A stretch of 64,000 nt of DNA from contig NZ_FNHI01000004.1 in NCBI RefSeq assembly GCF_900103455.1, forward strand, positions 310,001-374,000. Reading direction: 5' to 3'. This document shows, piece by piece, positions 8,600 to 17,716 of this stretch. Origin of the DNA: Streptomyces wuyuanensis. GTDB lineage: Bacteria; Actinomycetota; Actinomycetes; Streptomycetales; Streptomycetaceae. The notes under the pieces were generated by a model, which made no database searches, was not told the origin of the DNA, and was given only the letters and a program-made list of their open reading frames with translations. The translations under genes were made by a program, and so were the position numbers. Position 1 is the first letter of the stretch. Every line of letters starts with the position of its first letter.

Positions 8600-9805
8600 T
8601 CACTTCAGGAAGTCCGGGACGTCCAGCTCCTCCGCCGAGCTGTCGTACGGCCGGGCCGGCGGCACCTGCGGCGACGGGGTCTGCGGGTGGGAGGTCTCGT
8701 TCGCCGCGGGGACCGGCTCGGCGGGGGCGGACTCCTCGCGCGGCGGCAAGGTGCCGAGTCCGCCGATCGAGCGGGCCGGCTCCGGCCTGGCCGCCGGAGC
8801 GGGCTCCTCGCGCTTGGCGGAGGAGGAACCGAGCACGTTGTCGCGTCGGGCGGGCGGCTGGCCGCCGTCGAAGCCGGCCGCGATGACGGTGACCCGCACC
8901 TCGTCGCCCAGTGCGTCGTCGATGACGGCACCGAAGATGATGTTGGCCTCGGGGTGGGCGGCCTCGCTCACCAGCTGGGCGGCCTCGTTGATCTCGAAGA
9001 GGCCGAGGTCGGAGCCACCGGAGATCGAGAGCAGCACACCGCGGGCTCCGTCGATGGACGCCTCCAGCAGCGGCGAGGAGATCGCCATCTCGGCCGCGGC
9101 CACCGCGCGGTCGTCGCCGCGGGCCGAACCGATGCCCATCAGGGCCGAGCCGGCCTCGGACATGACGGACTTGACGTCGGCGAAGTCGAGGTTGATGAGG
9201 CCGGGCGTGGTGATGAGGTCGGTGATGCCCTGGACACCCGACAGCAGCACCTGGTCGGCGGACTTGAACGCGTCGAGCACGCTGACCTGGCGGTCCGAGA
9301 TGGACAACAGCCGGTCGTTCGGGATGACGATGAGGGTGTCGACCTCTTCGCGGAGCTCGGCGATGCCGTCCTCCGCCTGGTTGGCGCGGCGGCGGCCCTC
9401 GAAGGTGAAGGGCCGGGTGACCACCCCGATGGTGAGGGCGCCGAGCGAACGCGCGATGTTGGCCACGACGGGTGCGCCGCCGGTGCCGGTGCCGCCACCT
9501 TCGCCGGCGGTGACGAAGACCATGTCGGCCCCCTTGAGGACCTCCTCGATCTCCTCTCGGTGGTCCTCTGCCGCCTTGCGACCGACTGCCGGGTTGGCTC
9601 CGGCCCCCAGGCCGCGGGTGAGTTCGCGGCCGACGTCGAGCTTGACGTCGGCGTCGCTCATCAACAGGGCTTGCGCGTCGGTGTTGATCGCGATGAACTC
9701 GACGCCCTTGAGGCCGACCTCGATCATTCGGTTGATGGCATTGACACCACCGCCGCCGACACCGATGACCTTGATGACTGCGAGGTAGTTCTGCGGTGCT
9801 GCCAC
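8600..9805 (-). CDS. ftsZ: Cell division GTPase FtsZ
   Basis: Bacterial tubulin that forms the Z-ring and, in aerial hyphae, Z-ladders before sporulation septation. The GTP-binding motif GGGTGTGG is at residues 103-110, the N-terminal [17 protein letters not shown] is at 11-27, and the T7 loop [11 protein letters not shown] is present. A variable Ala/Pro/Glu-rich linker (about 320-390) leads to the C-terminal binding peptide DVPDFLK that recruits SepF and other partners. The length of 401 residues is usual. The start is GTG at 9805. A 280-bp control region separates it from ftsQ, and pgeF follows closely. Confidence 0.99.
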   Translation of the reverse strand: MAAPQNYLAVIKVIGVGGGGVNAINRMIEVGLKGVEFIAINTDAQALLMSDADVKLDVGRELTRGLGAGANPAVGRKAAEDHREEIEEVLKGADMVFVTAGEGGGTGTGGAPVVANIARSLGALTIGVVTRPFTFEGRRRANQAEDGIAELREEVDTLIVIPNDRLLSISDRQVSVLDAFKSADQVLLSGVQGITDLITTPGLINLDFADVKSVMSEAGSALMGIGSARGDDRAVAAAEMAISSPLLEASIDGARGVLLSISGGSDLGLFEINEAAQLVSEAAHPEANIIFGAVIDDALGDEVRVTVIAAGFDGGQPPARRDNVLGSSSAKREEPAPAARPEPARSIGGLGTLPPREESAPAEPVPAANETSHPQTPSPQVPPARPYDSSAEELDVPDFLK

Positions 9806-9904
9806 GTCGAAGGCCTCTCGCCTCGAGTTACGAGTCGCCGCTTCGCGGTGGTGGCCGCGCCGCGACGACGGATGCCGATTGGGACGGTCCGAAATGCCGA
9901 CCCA

Positions 9905-9929
9905 AACCCTAACGTTGAAGTTTAGGGTT
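9905..9929. promoter_or_regulatory. Inverted repeat AACCCTAA-N9-TTAGGGTT upstream of ftsZ
   Basis: A perfect 8-bp inverted repeat (9905-9912 and 9922-9929), about 100 bases upstream of the ftsZ start in an AT-richer part of the gap. It may overlap one of the several ftsZ promoters known in Streptomyces. The binding protein is not known from the sequence. Confidence 0.55.
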
Positions 9930-9932
9930 ACC

Positions 9933-9970
9933 AGTGTCTCTGCTTCCTGGACTCTCTCGAACGAGACACT
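9933..9970. promoter_or_regulatory. Inverted repeat AGTGTCTC-N22-GAGACACT with two GACAC motifs upstream of ftsZ
   Basis: Bases 9933-9940 and 9963-9970 are exact reverse complements. Each arm contains GACAC, the core bound by the sporulation regulator WhiA, in opposite orientation. ftsZ is a known WhiA/WhiB target in Streptomyces, so this is a good candidate developmental control site. The rest of 9971-10085 shows no gene. Confidence 0.55.
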
Positions 9971-10085
9971 AAGTCGACAAGTGGCGTGCGTTCAACGAAC
10001 ACGCCGAACCTCCCGTTTTTCTTTTCACCCTATGTGATCAGCCGTTGCGCTGACCAACCAGGGTGCTGGCCTGCGCATTTGTGCG

Positions 10086-10886
10086 TCAACTCGCCGATGC
10101 CGCAGGGGCGGTGGGGGCACTCACGTCGAAGCGCCCGGCACGGGGGGCGGCTTTCATCAGGGCGGTGAGCGTACGGGCCTTGACCTCGCCGTCCTCGCTG
10201 TTGCCCCACATCACCTCACGGCCGCGCGTCAACTTCAGAGTGAGGGAATCGTACGAAATTACTTGTACGCTCCGGAGATCCGCGGCGACCCGGGCCGGGA
10301 GTTGGGAGACGACCAGGGCAGCTCCCTTCAGCAGCCGCTGCCCCCCGAAACGCCGGGTGCTCGGCGACTCGTTCGCCGCCATCTCCACGAGCGGAACCGC
10401 TTTGGGGGCTTTGTCCACCGTGGCGAACCGGACGCCCTTCGCGTCGACTTCGACGAATCTGGCGCCCTTGCGCATGAGGAGGACGGGCTTCCGCTCCGTC
10501 ACCCGCAGCACGATGCCGTGCGGCCACGAGCGCTCCGCCTCGACCGACTCGATGCGGGCCAGCCGGTCGCGCAGCCGGCTCTCGATCCCGTCCAGATCGA
10601 CGGAGACCAGCGGGGTTCCCAGCGGAACGCCGGCCGCGTCCTCGACCTCACGGGGCGTCAGAACTCCGGTGCCGGACACCTCGACCCGCTCGGCCCGGAC
10701 CCAGGACGAGCCGTACAGCACCCACAGGCCGCCGCCGGCGAGGACGACGGCGGCGACGAGGGAGAGCAGGAGCCGGGGGGCGGGGAGCCGGGGCCGGCGC
10801 GGAGCCGGACCCTTGCGAAGCCGGCCGGCCGACGACGGTCCGTTGGGCTTGCGCGTGCCGCGTTCGGCGGTCGTCGGTCCGGCCAT
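10086..10886 (-). CDS. ftsQ: Cell division protein FtsQ
   Basis: A bitopic divisome protein that links the early ring to septal synthesis. A basic cytoplasmic N-terminus (1-37) is followed by one membrane segment (LLLSLVAAVVLAGGGLWVLY, about 39-58), a POTRA domain (about 65-135, starting VRAERVEVSGTGVLTPREVE) and the FtsQ beta domain to residue 266. Size and order are normal. It lies between murG and ftsZ; the next 280 bases hold the ftsZ control region, so ftsZ may be partly uncoupled from it. Confidence 0.96.
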   Translation of the reverse strand: MAGPTTAERGTRKPNGPSSAGRLRKGPAPRRPRLPAPRLLLSLVAAVVLAGGGLWVLYGSSWVRAERVEVSGTGVLTPREVEDAAGVPLGTPLVSVDLDGIESRLRDRLARIESVEAERSWPHGIVLRVTERKPVLLMRKGARFVEVDAKGVRFATVDKAPKAVPLVEMAANESPSTRRFGGQRLLKGAALVVSQLPARVAADLRSVQVISYDSLTLKLTRGREVMWGNSEDGEVKARTLTALMKAAPRAGRFDVSAPTAPAASAS

Positions 10887-10907
10887 GCTCCCTGCCCTTC
10901 GCCGTGC

Positions 10908-11996
10908 CTATCGGCGTGAGGCGATCGCCTCGTACACCATTCCGACAAGCAGATCGTCTGCGTCCCGGCGCCCGAACTCGGCCGCGGCGCGGGACATCTC
11001 GTACAGCCGGTGCGGATCGGCGAGGACCGGGAGCACATTGCCCTGGACCCACTCGGGGGTCAGCTCGGCGTCGTCGACCAGCAGCCCGCCACCGGCCTTC
11101 ACCACGGGCTGCGCGTTGAGCCGCTGTTCGCCGTTGCCGATCGGCAGCGGTACGTACGCGGCGGGCAGGCCCACGGCGGAGAGTTCGGCGACGGTCATGG
11201 CGCCCGCGCGGCACAGCATCATGTCGGCAGCCGCGTACGCGAGATCCATCCGGTCCACGTACGGTACCGGGAGGTACGGCGGCATCCCGGGCATGTTGTC
11301 GGCGTGCGGCAGTTCGTTCTTCGGTCCGACCGCGTGCAGGATCTGGATGCCGGAGCGCTGGAGCAGCGGAGCGACCTGCTGGACCACCTCGTTGAGGCGG
11401 CGGGCGCCCTGCGATCCACCGGAGACCAGCAGCGTCGGCAGGTTGGGGTCGAGGCCGAAGGCGGCACGCGCCTCGGGCCGGACGCGGGCCCGGTCGAGGG
11501 TGGCGATGGAGCGGCGCAGCGGGATGCCGACGTAGCGGGCGTTGCGCAGCTTGCTGTCGGGAGTCGACACGGCGACCGCGGCGGCGTACCGCGAACCGAT
11601 CTTGTTGGCCAGGCCCGGGCGGGCGTTGGCCTCGTGGACCACGATCGGCACCCCGAGCCGCTTGGCGGCGAGGTATCCGGGCAGGGCGACGTACCCGCCG
11701 AAGCCCACGACGGCGTCGGCCTTCGTGCGCTCCAGGACCTGCTCGGCGGCCTTGATCGTGCCGCGCAGCCGACCCGGAACGGTGATCAGCTCGGGCGTCG
11801 GCTTCCGCGGCAGCGGTACGGCGGGGATGAGCGCGAGCTCGTAGCCCCGCTCGGGGACGAGCCGGGTCTCCAGGCCGCGCTCGGTACCGAGGGCCGTGAT
11901 GCCCACCGTCGGATCCTGCCTCCGCAGGGCGTCCGCGAGGGCGAGCGCGGGCTCGATGTGGCCGGCGGTCCCCCCGCCGGCGAGTACGACATGCAC
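10908..11996 (-). CDS. murG: UDP-GlcNAc:lipid I GlcNAc transferase MurG
   Basis: MurG adds GlcNAc to lipid I to make lipid II on the inner membrane face. The GT28 N-terminal glycine-rich loop [18 protein letters not shown] (residues 7-24), the acceptor-site loop [15 protein letters not shown] and the C-terminal donor-site segment [15 protein letters not shown] are intact. It has 362 residues, the usual length. The start is GTG, six bases after the ftsW stop, so the two are probably co-translated. Confidence 0.98.
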   Translation of the reverse strand: MHVVLAGGGTAGHIEPALALADALRRQDPTVGITALGTERGLETRLVPERGYELALIPAVPLPRKPTPELITVPGRLRGTIKAAEQVLERTKADAVVGFGGYVALPGYLAAKRLGVPIVVHEANARPGLANKIGSRYAAAVAVSTPDSKLRNARYVGIPLRRSIATLDRARVRPEARAAFGLDPNLPTLLVSGGSQGARRLNEVVQQVAPLLQRSGIQILHAVGPKNELPHADNMPGMPPYLPVPYVDRMDLAYAAADMMLCRAGAMTVAELSAVGLPAAYVPLPIGNGEQRLNAQPVVKAGGGLLVDDAELTPEWVQGNVLPVLADPHRLYEMSRAAAEFGRRDADDLLVGMVYEAIASRR

Positions 11997-12002
11997 CGAA
12001 AT

Positions 12003-13724
12003 TCACCGCTCTCCGGACGGACGTTCCTTGACGCGCCGTCTCATCGTCTTCCATCTCATCCCGGGCCGCACGGCCAGGGCCGCCTTCGCCGCGGGATCCT
12101 CCCGCGCGAAGGCGATCAGCAGTCCGACCGCGAACATGGTCGGCAGCAGCGCGGAGCCTCCGTAGGAGAACAGCGGGAGGGGGACACCGGCGATCGGCAG
12201 CAGTCCGAGCACCGCACCGATGTTGACCACGGCCTGGGCCGTGATCCAGGTGGTCACACCTCCCGCGGCGTACCTCACGAAGGGGTCCTCCGTGCGTCCG
12301 GCCACGCGGATACCCGCATAGCCTAGAGCCGCGAAGAGTGCGAGCACCGACAGTGTCCCCGCGAGGCCCAGTTCCTCCCCGGTGATGGCGAAGATGAAGT
12401 CGGTGTGGGCTTCGGGCAGTTGACCCCATTTTTCCACACTCGCACCGATGCCGGAACCGAACCATCCGCCGGAGGCCAGGGCGTAGATCCCGTGCACGGC
12501 CTGCCAGCAGCTGTCGTCCGGGCCGGGGTCGGTGGCGCCGACGCACTGGAAGCGGGCCATGCGGTTCGCATTGGTCTTGATCAGCACCGCGCCGATCACC
12601 GTGGCGACGGACAGCACGCCCACGAACAGCCTGGTCGGGGCGCCGGCCAGCCAGAGCAGCCCGAAGAGGATCGCGGTCAGGATGATGGCGGTGCCCATAT
12701 CGCCGCCGAGCATGATCAGCCCGAGCAGTATGAAGGCCACCGGGACCAGCGGGACGAGCAGGTGTTTCCACTGCGTGAGCAGTCGTTTGTCCTGTTTGCG
12801 GGCGAGCAGGTCGGCACCCCAGAGAATGAGGGCCAGTTTGCCGAACTCGCTGGGCTGGAGCTGGAACGGCCCGCCGAGCGAGATCCAGTTCTGGTTGCCG
12901 TTGACCGACTGCCCTATCCCGGGAACCTGCACCAGGACCATCAGACAGGCGCTGACCACGAGGATCGGGTAGGCGAGGGCGCGGTGGAGCCTCAGTGGCA
13001 TGCGGGAGGCGATCAGCAGCAGCCCGGCACCGATGACGGCGGCGAGGAACTGCTTGCGGAAGAAGTAGGAGGAGGGCAGCGAGTACTTCAGCGCCGTGAT
13101 CATCGAGGCGGAGTAGACCATCACGAGGCCGAGCACGGTGATCAGCAGGCCGGCGCCGAGGATCACGTAGTAGGCCGTGAGCGGCCGGTCCCAGGCCCGG
13201 CGGGCCTGCTCGTACAGCCGGCGCAGTCCGCCGCCGCGGGGCGGGCGGGGGCGGCCGCCACGGGACCCGCCCCAGCCGTACGCGGGCCGCGGCGCCTGCT
13301 TGGCGGTCCTGCTGCGCAGGGCGACCCCGGGCGGTCCGGCGAAGGCGGGCGCGGGCGGTCCGGCGAAGGCGGGCGCGGGCACCAGTGCCCGGCCGAGGGC
13401 GCGCAGCCGCTCGGCGAACGGCTCGCGCCGGGCGGTACGGGTGCGGGACGGCCTCCCCGCCGGCCCGCCGTAAGGGCTGCCGCGCTGCGCCGGGGAGGTC
13501 AACGCACCCGTGCCGCAGGCCCGGTTGGGACCCGCCGCGGCACCGGCCGGGTCCGTGTACGCGGCGCCGCCGGGGGGCGTCACGGAACCGGACGCGTCCG
13601 CGGCGGACGTGTCGTACCGCCCTGGGACGGGCGCCGGGCGGCCGGTGGGGTCCGTCGTGCCGTGGGTGCCGGCGGGCCGCCGCGAGTACGGCGGGTCGGG
13701 CGTCGTGATCGCGTCGGGTGGCAT
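12003..13724 (-). CDS. ftsW: Septal peptidoglycan polymerase FtsW (SEDS family) with long proline-rich N-terminus
   Basis: FtsW polymerises lipid II with its partner FtsI. About ten membrane segments run from residue 185 to 545, beginning PLTAYYVILGAGLLITVLGLVMVYSAS. The SEDS motifs GTDMG-like GGDMGTAIIL and the late IAGVPLPLFSYGGSALLPT segment are present. The first ~180 residues are Pro/Gly/Ala/Arg-rich and cytoplasmic, with a tandem 8-residue repeat (PAFAGPPA) at 13331-13380. Most FtsW proteins lack such a tail. No internal ATG offers an obvious shorter start, but a later GTG cannot be excluded. Located between murD and murG. Confidence 0.96.
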   Translation of the reverse strand: MPPDAITTPDPPYSRRPAGTHGTTDPTGRPAPVPGRYDTSAADASGSVTPPGGAAYTDPAGAAAGPNRACGTGALTSPAQRGSPYGGPAGRPSRTRTARREPFAERLRALGRALVPAPAFAGPPAPAFAGPPGVALRSRTAKQAPRPAYGWGGSRGGRPRPPRGGGLRRLYEQARRAWDRPLTAYYVILGAGLLITVLGLVMVYSASMITALKYSLPSSYFFRKQFLAAVIGAGLLLIASRMPLRLHRALAYPILVVSACLMVLVQVPGIGQSVNGNQNWISLGGPFQLQPSEFGKLALILWGADLLARKQDKRLLTQWKHLLVPLVPVAFILLGLIMLGGDMGTAIILTAILFGLLWLAGAPTRLFVGVLSVATVIGAVLIKTNANRMARFQCVGATDPGPDDSCWQAVHGIYALASGGWFGSGIGASVEKWGQLPEAHTDFIFAITGEELGLAGTLSVLALFAALGYAGIRVAGRTEDPFVRYAAGGVTTWITAQAVVNIGAVLGLLPIAGVPLPLFSYGGSALLPTMFAVGLLIAFAREDPAAKAALAVRPGMRWKTMRRRVKERPSGER

Positions 13725-13785
13725 GTCGCTGTCCCCTCCAGGTCGTGGCCACGCCGCCGGGTCGTGGCGGCGGGGCCAGGGCCGG

Positions 13786-15213
13786 TCAGGCGCGCTCGGC
13801 GGCGAGGGCGCGGACCGCGTCCGCGAACGCCTCGCCTCGCTTGTTGTAGTTGGCGAACATGTCCATGGAGGCGCAGGCGGGGGCCAGCAGGACCGTGTCC
13901 CCGGGCCGCGCGAGCCGTGCCGCTTCGCGGACCGCCGCCGACATCGCCCCAGTGTCGGTCCGGTCGAGGTCGACCACCGGGACCTCGGGCGCGTGTCGCG
14001 CCAGGGCTTCGGCGATCAGCGCCCGGTCCGCGCCGATCAGCACCGCGCCGCGCAGCCGCTTCGCGGACTTCTCGACGAGTTCGTCGAACGTGGCGCCCTT
14101 CGCGAGTCCGCCGGCGATCCAGACGATCGGGTCGTACGCCGCCAAGGACGCTTCCGTGGCATGGGTGTTGGTGGCCTTGGAGTCGTCGACGTACGCGACG
14201 CCGTCGACCTCGTCCACGTACTCGATGCGGTGCGCGTCGGGCCGGAAGGCCCGCAGTCCCTCCCGCACCGCCGCGGGCTCGACGCCGAACGCGCGGGCCA
14301 GCGCGGCGGCGGCGAGGGCGTTGGCGATGTTGTGGGGAGCCGGGGGGTCGACGTCGGAGACCTGCGCCAGTTCCTGCGCCTGCTTCTGCCGGTTCTCGAC
14401 GAAGGCGCGGTCGACGAGGATGCCGTCGACGACACCGAGCTGCGAGGGCCCCGGCGTGCCGAGGGTGAAGCCGATGGCGCGGCAGCCCTCGACGACGTCG
14501 GCCTCCCGCACCAGGTCCTCGGTGGCGGGGTCGGCGGCGTTGTAGACGCAGGCGACCGTGTTGCCTTCGTAGACACGGCCCTTGTCGGCGGCGTACGCCT
14601 CCATGGAGCCGTGCCAGTCGAGATGGTCCGGAGCGAGGTTGAGGACGGCGGCGGAGTGGGCGCGCAGCGAGGGGGCCCAGTGCAGCTGGTAGCTGGAGAG
14701 CTCGACGGCGAGCACGTCGTACTTCTCGTCGCCGAGCACCGCGTCCAGCAGGGAGACCCCGATGTTGCCGACGGCCGCGGTCTTCAGACCGGCCGCCTCC
14801 AGGATCGCGGCGAGCATCCGCACGGTCGTGGTCTTGCCGTTGGTGCCGGTGACCGCGAGCCAGGGCGCTGCCTCCCGGCCGTCCAGGCCGCGCAGCCGCC
14901 AGGCGAGTTCGACGTCGCCCCAGACCTCGACGCCCGCCTCGGCGGCCACCGCGAAGAGGGGCTTGTCGGGCTTCCAGCCGGGCGCCGTGACGACCAGCTC
15001 GGTGCCCTCCGGCAGGGTGGCGCCGTCGCCGAGGCGGACGGTGATTCCCTCCGCCTCCAGCTCCGCCGCCTGGGCCCGCGCGCGCTCGTCGTCACCGTCG
15101 TTGACGACCGTGACGACCGCGCCGAGGCCGTGCAGGACGCGGGCGGCCGGAATGCCGCTCACGCCCAGCCCGGCGACGGTGACGTGCCTGCCCTGCCAGT
15201 CCTGCGTGCTCAC
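13786..15213 (-). CDS. murD: UDP-MurNAc-L-Ala:D-Glu ligase MurD
   Basis: An ATP-dependent Mur ligase that adds D-Glu to UDP-MurNAc-L-Ala. The N-terminal Rossmann domain starts [21 protein letters not shown], the ATP loop is [14 protein letters not shown] (about 120-133), and the C-terminal domain contains [25 protein letters not shown], with a lysine and DDSKATN motif typical of MurD. The chosen GTG at 15213 overlaps the mraY stop (GTGA), giving 475 residues. The frame remains open upstream, but those codons lie inside mraY. It is followed by a 61-bp gap to ftsW. Confidence 0.97.
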   Translation of the reverse strand: MSTQDWQGRHVTVAGLGVSGIPAARVLHGLGAVVTVVNDGDDERARAQAAELEAEGITVRLGDGATLPEGTELVVTAPGWKPDKPLFAVAAEAGVEVWGDVELAWRLRGLDGREAAPWLAVTGTNGKTTTVRMLAAILEAAGLKTAAVGNIGVSLLDAVLGDEKYDVLAVELSSYQLHWAPSLRAHSAAVLNLAPDHLDWHGSMEAYAADKGRVYEGNTVACVYNAADPATEDLVREADVVEGCRAIGFTLGTPGPSQLGVVDGILVDRAFVENRQKQAQELAQVSDVDPPAPHNIANALAAAALARAFGVEPAAVREGLRAFRPDAHRIEYVDEVDGVAYVDDSKATNTHATEASLAAYDPIVWIAGGLAKGATFDELVEKSAKRLRGAVLIGADRALIAEALARHAPEVPVVDLDRTDTGAMSAAVREAARLARPGDTVLLAPACASMDMFANYNKRGEAFADAVRALAAERA

Positions 15214-16280
15214 TTGTCGGCCGCCCAGCCCGCGTAGAAGATGCCCAGTCCCACGATGACGCACATGCCCTGAATGATCCAGAAGCGGACCACGACAAGG
15301 ACCTCGGACCACCCCTTGAGCTCGAAGTGGTGCTGCAGCGGGGCCATCCGGAAGACGCGCTTCCCGGTGAGGCGGAAGGAACCGACCTGGATGATCACGG
15401 AGAGGGTGATCAGGACGAAGAGGCCGCCGAGGAGCGCCAGGAGCAGCTCGGTGCGGGAGCAGATCGCCAGACCGGCGAGCGCGCCGCCGAGCGCCAGGGA
15501 GCCGGTGTCGCCCATGAAGATCTTCGCCGGCGAGGTGTTCCACCACAGGAAGCCGAAGCAGGCGCCCATCAGCGCGGCGGCCACGACCGCCAGGTCGAGG
15601 GGATCCCGTACCTCGAAGCAGGCGGCCGGGTTGGTCAGGGTCGTCGCGTTGGCGCAGGACTCCTGGAACTGCCACAGGCCGATGAAGGTGTAGGCGCCGA
15701 AGACCATCACCGAGGCGCCGGTGGCCAGACCGTCCAGTCCGTCGGTGAGGTTCACGCCGTTCGACATCGCGAGGATCATGAACAGCGCCCAGACCACGAA
15801 CAGCACCGGACCGATCGTCCAGCCGAAGTCGGTGACGAACGACAGCTTGGTGGAGGCCGGGGTATTGCCGCGGTCGTCCGGGAACTGCAGCGCCAGCACC
15901 GCGAAGGCGATGCCGACGATCAGCTGGCCGGCCATCTTCGCCTTGGCCCGCAGGCCCAGCGACCGCTGCTTGACGATCTTGATGTAGTCGTCGAGGAAGC
16001 CGACCAGGCCCATGCCCGCCATCAGGAACAGCACCAGCAGGCCCGGAATGGTCGGGTCCTCGCCGGTGATCACCTTGGTGAGGGCGTACGCGATCAGCGT
16101 GGCCAGGATGAAGGCGATGCCGCCCATGGTGGGCGTGCCCTTCTTGCTGCCGTGGCTGCGCGGGCCGTCGTCACGGATGAACTGGCCGTAGCCCTTGCGG
16201 GCCAGCAGCTTGATCAGCAGCGGCGTGCCGATGAGCGTCAGGAAGAGCCCGATGGCTCCCGCGAAGAGGATCTGCCTCAT
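15210..16280 (-). CDS. mraY: Phospho-MurNAc-pentapeptide translocase MraY
   Basis: The enzyme transfers phospho-MurNAc-pentapeptide to undecaprenyl phosphate, making lipid I. It is a ten-helix membrane protein of 356 residues. The motifs [18 protein letters not shown], the Asp-rich [28 protein letters not shown] and [12 protein letters not shown] are all present. The C-terminal [15 protein letters not shown] motif is typical. It overlaps both murF and murD by 4 bases, so three consecutive genes are translationally coupled. Confidence 0.98.
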   Translation of the reverse strand: MRQILFAGAIGLFLTLIGTPLLIKLLARKGYGQFIRDDGPRSHGSKKGTPTMGGIAFILATLIAYALTKVITGEDPTIPGLLVLFLMAGMGLVGFLDDYIKIVKQRSLGLRAKAKMAGQLIVGIAFAVLALQFPDDRGNTPASTKLSFVTDFGWTIGPVLFVVWALFMILAMSNGVNLTDGLDGLATGASVMVFGAYTFIGLWQFQESCANATTLTNPAACFEVRDPLDLAVVAAALMGACFGFLWWNTSPAKIFMGDTGSLALGGALAGLAICSRTELLLALLGGLFVLITLSVIIQVGSFRLTGKRVFRMAPLQHHFELKGWSEVLVVVRFWIIQGMCVIVGLGIFYAGWAADK

Positions 16281-17713
16281 CGGCCGGCGACCTGCCCCTC
16301 GGTCGAACCGGTGTCGGCGAGCAGTGCCTCGGCGATCCGCTCGAGCCCGGCCGACCTGGAAGCCTTCACCAGCACGACGTCTCCCGGGCGCAGCTCTCTG
16401 CGCAACAGGTCGACCGCCGCCTGCGCGTCGGACACGTGCACCGACTCCTCACCCCACGAACCCTCGTTATATGCGCCCAGTTGCAGCCAGGACGCTTCCC
16501 TGCCCCCGACCGCGACGAGCTTGCTGACGTTGAGCCGGACGGCGAGCCGTCCGACCGCGTCGTGCTCGGGCAGCGCCTCGCCGCCGAGCTCGGCCATCGG
16601 ACCGAGCACCGCCCACGTGCGCCCCCCGGCGGCCTGGGCGGCCGTGCCCATGGCCGCGAGCGCACGCAGCGCGGCTCGCATGGACTCGGGGTTCGCGTTG
16701 TAGGCGTCGTTGACGATCGTCACGCCGTCCGGACGCTCGGTGACCTCCATACGCCAGCGGGAGAGGGTGCCCGCCTCCGAGAGCGCGGTGGCGATCTCGT
16801 CGACGGACATGCCCAGCTCATGGGCGACGGCGGCCGCGGCGAGCGCGTTCGACACGTGGTGCTCACCGTACAGCCGCAAGGTCACGTCGCTGCACCCGGA
16901 GGGTGTGCGAAGGCGGAATGCGGGCTGTCCGCCGGGCATGAGGCGGACGTTCTCGGCGCGTACGTCCGCTTCGTCCGACTCCCCGAACAGCACGACGCGT
17001 GCCTGGGTACGGGCGGACATCGCGCGGACGAGGGGGTCGTCGGCGTTGAGTACGGCAACTCCGCCCGCATCGGCGGGGGGCAGCGTCTCGACGAGTTCGC
17101 CCTTGGCCCGGGCGATCTGCTCGCGGCCGCCGAACTCGCCGATGTGCGCGGTGCCGACGTTCAGCACGACGCCGACGCGGGGCGGGGTGAGTTCGGTGAG
17201 GTAGCGGATGTGGCCGATGCCCCGGGCGCCCATCTCGAGTACGAGGAAACGGGTTTCGTCGGTGGCGCTGAGCGCGGTCAGCGGCAGGCCGATCTCGTTG
17301 TTGAGGGAGCCGGGGGTCCAGACGGTGGGCGCCTTGCGGCGCAGCACCTGGGCGATCAGGTCCTTGGTGCTCGTCTTGCCGGCCGAGCCGGTGAGTGCCA
17401 CGAGCGTGGCGCCGAGGCGTTGCACGACCGCGCGGGCCAGCGCGCCGAGGGCCCGCGGGACGTCGTCCACGACGATCGCGGGGACGCCGACGGGACGCGA
17501 GGCCAGTACGGCGGCCGCGCCCGCGGCGACCACGTCCGCGGCGTAGTCGTGGCCGTCGACGCGCGCGCCGACGAAGGCGACGAAGAGGCTGCCGGGAACG
17601 ACCTCACGGGAGTCCCGGACGACGGGCCCGGTGACGCGTACCGACGGATCCGGTATGTCGTACGGCTGCCCGCCGACGATTTCGGCGATCTCGGCGAGGG
17701 AGAGGGCGATCAC
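16277..17713 (-). CDS. murF: UDP-MurNAc-tripeptide:D-Ala-D-Ala ligase MurF
   Basis: The enzyme adds D-Ala-D-Ala to finish the pentapeptide precursor. The N-terminal uridine-binding domain (about 1-100) contains [24 protein letters not shown]. The ATP loop is [19 protein letters not shown], and the signatures [33 protein letters not shown] and [15 protein letters not shown] are intact. The 478 residues are normal. The GTG start lies three bases after the murE stop; the end overlaps mraY by 4 bases. Confidence 0.98.
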   Translation of the reverse strand: MIALSLAEIAEIVGGQPYDIPDPSVRVTGPVVRDSREVVPGSLFVAFVGARVDGHDYAADVVAAGAAAVLASRPVGVPAIVVDDVPRALGALARAVVQRLGATLVALTGSAGKTSTKDLIAQVLRRKAPTVWTPGSLNNEIGLPLTALSATDETRFLVLEMGARGIGHIRYLTELTPPRVGVVLNVGTAHIGEFGGREQIARAKGELVETLPPADAGGVAVLNADDPLVRAMSARTQARVVLFGESDEADVRAENVRLMPGGQPAFRLRTPSGCSDVTLRLYGEHHVSNALAAAAVAHELGMSVDEIATALSEAGTLSRWRMEVTERPDGVTIVNDAYNANPESMRAALRALAAMGTAAQAAGGRTWAVLGPMAELGGEALPEHDAVGRLAVRLNVSKLVAVGGREASWLQLGAYNEGSWGEESVHVSDAQAAVDLLRRELRPGDVVLVKASRSAGLERIAEALLADTGSTEGQVAGR

Positions 17714-17716
17714 TGT

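Noticed and set aside
9905..9929. TTAGGGTT repeats as a telomere-like sequence
   Set aside because: There are only two units in inverted orientation, inside a promoter gap; Streptomyces chromosome ends use different palindromes.
10648..13752. A 1034-codon minus-strand frame through murG and ftsW
   Set aside because: It is Arg/Pro/Ala-rich in another frame of the same strand and shares no family motif; murG and ftsW explain the DNA.
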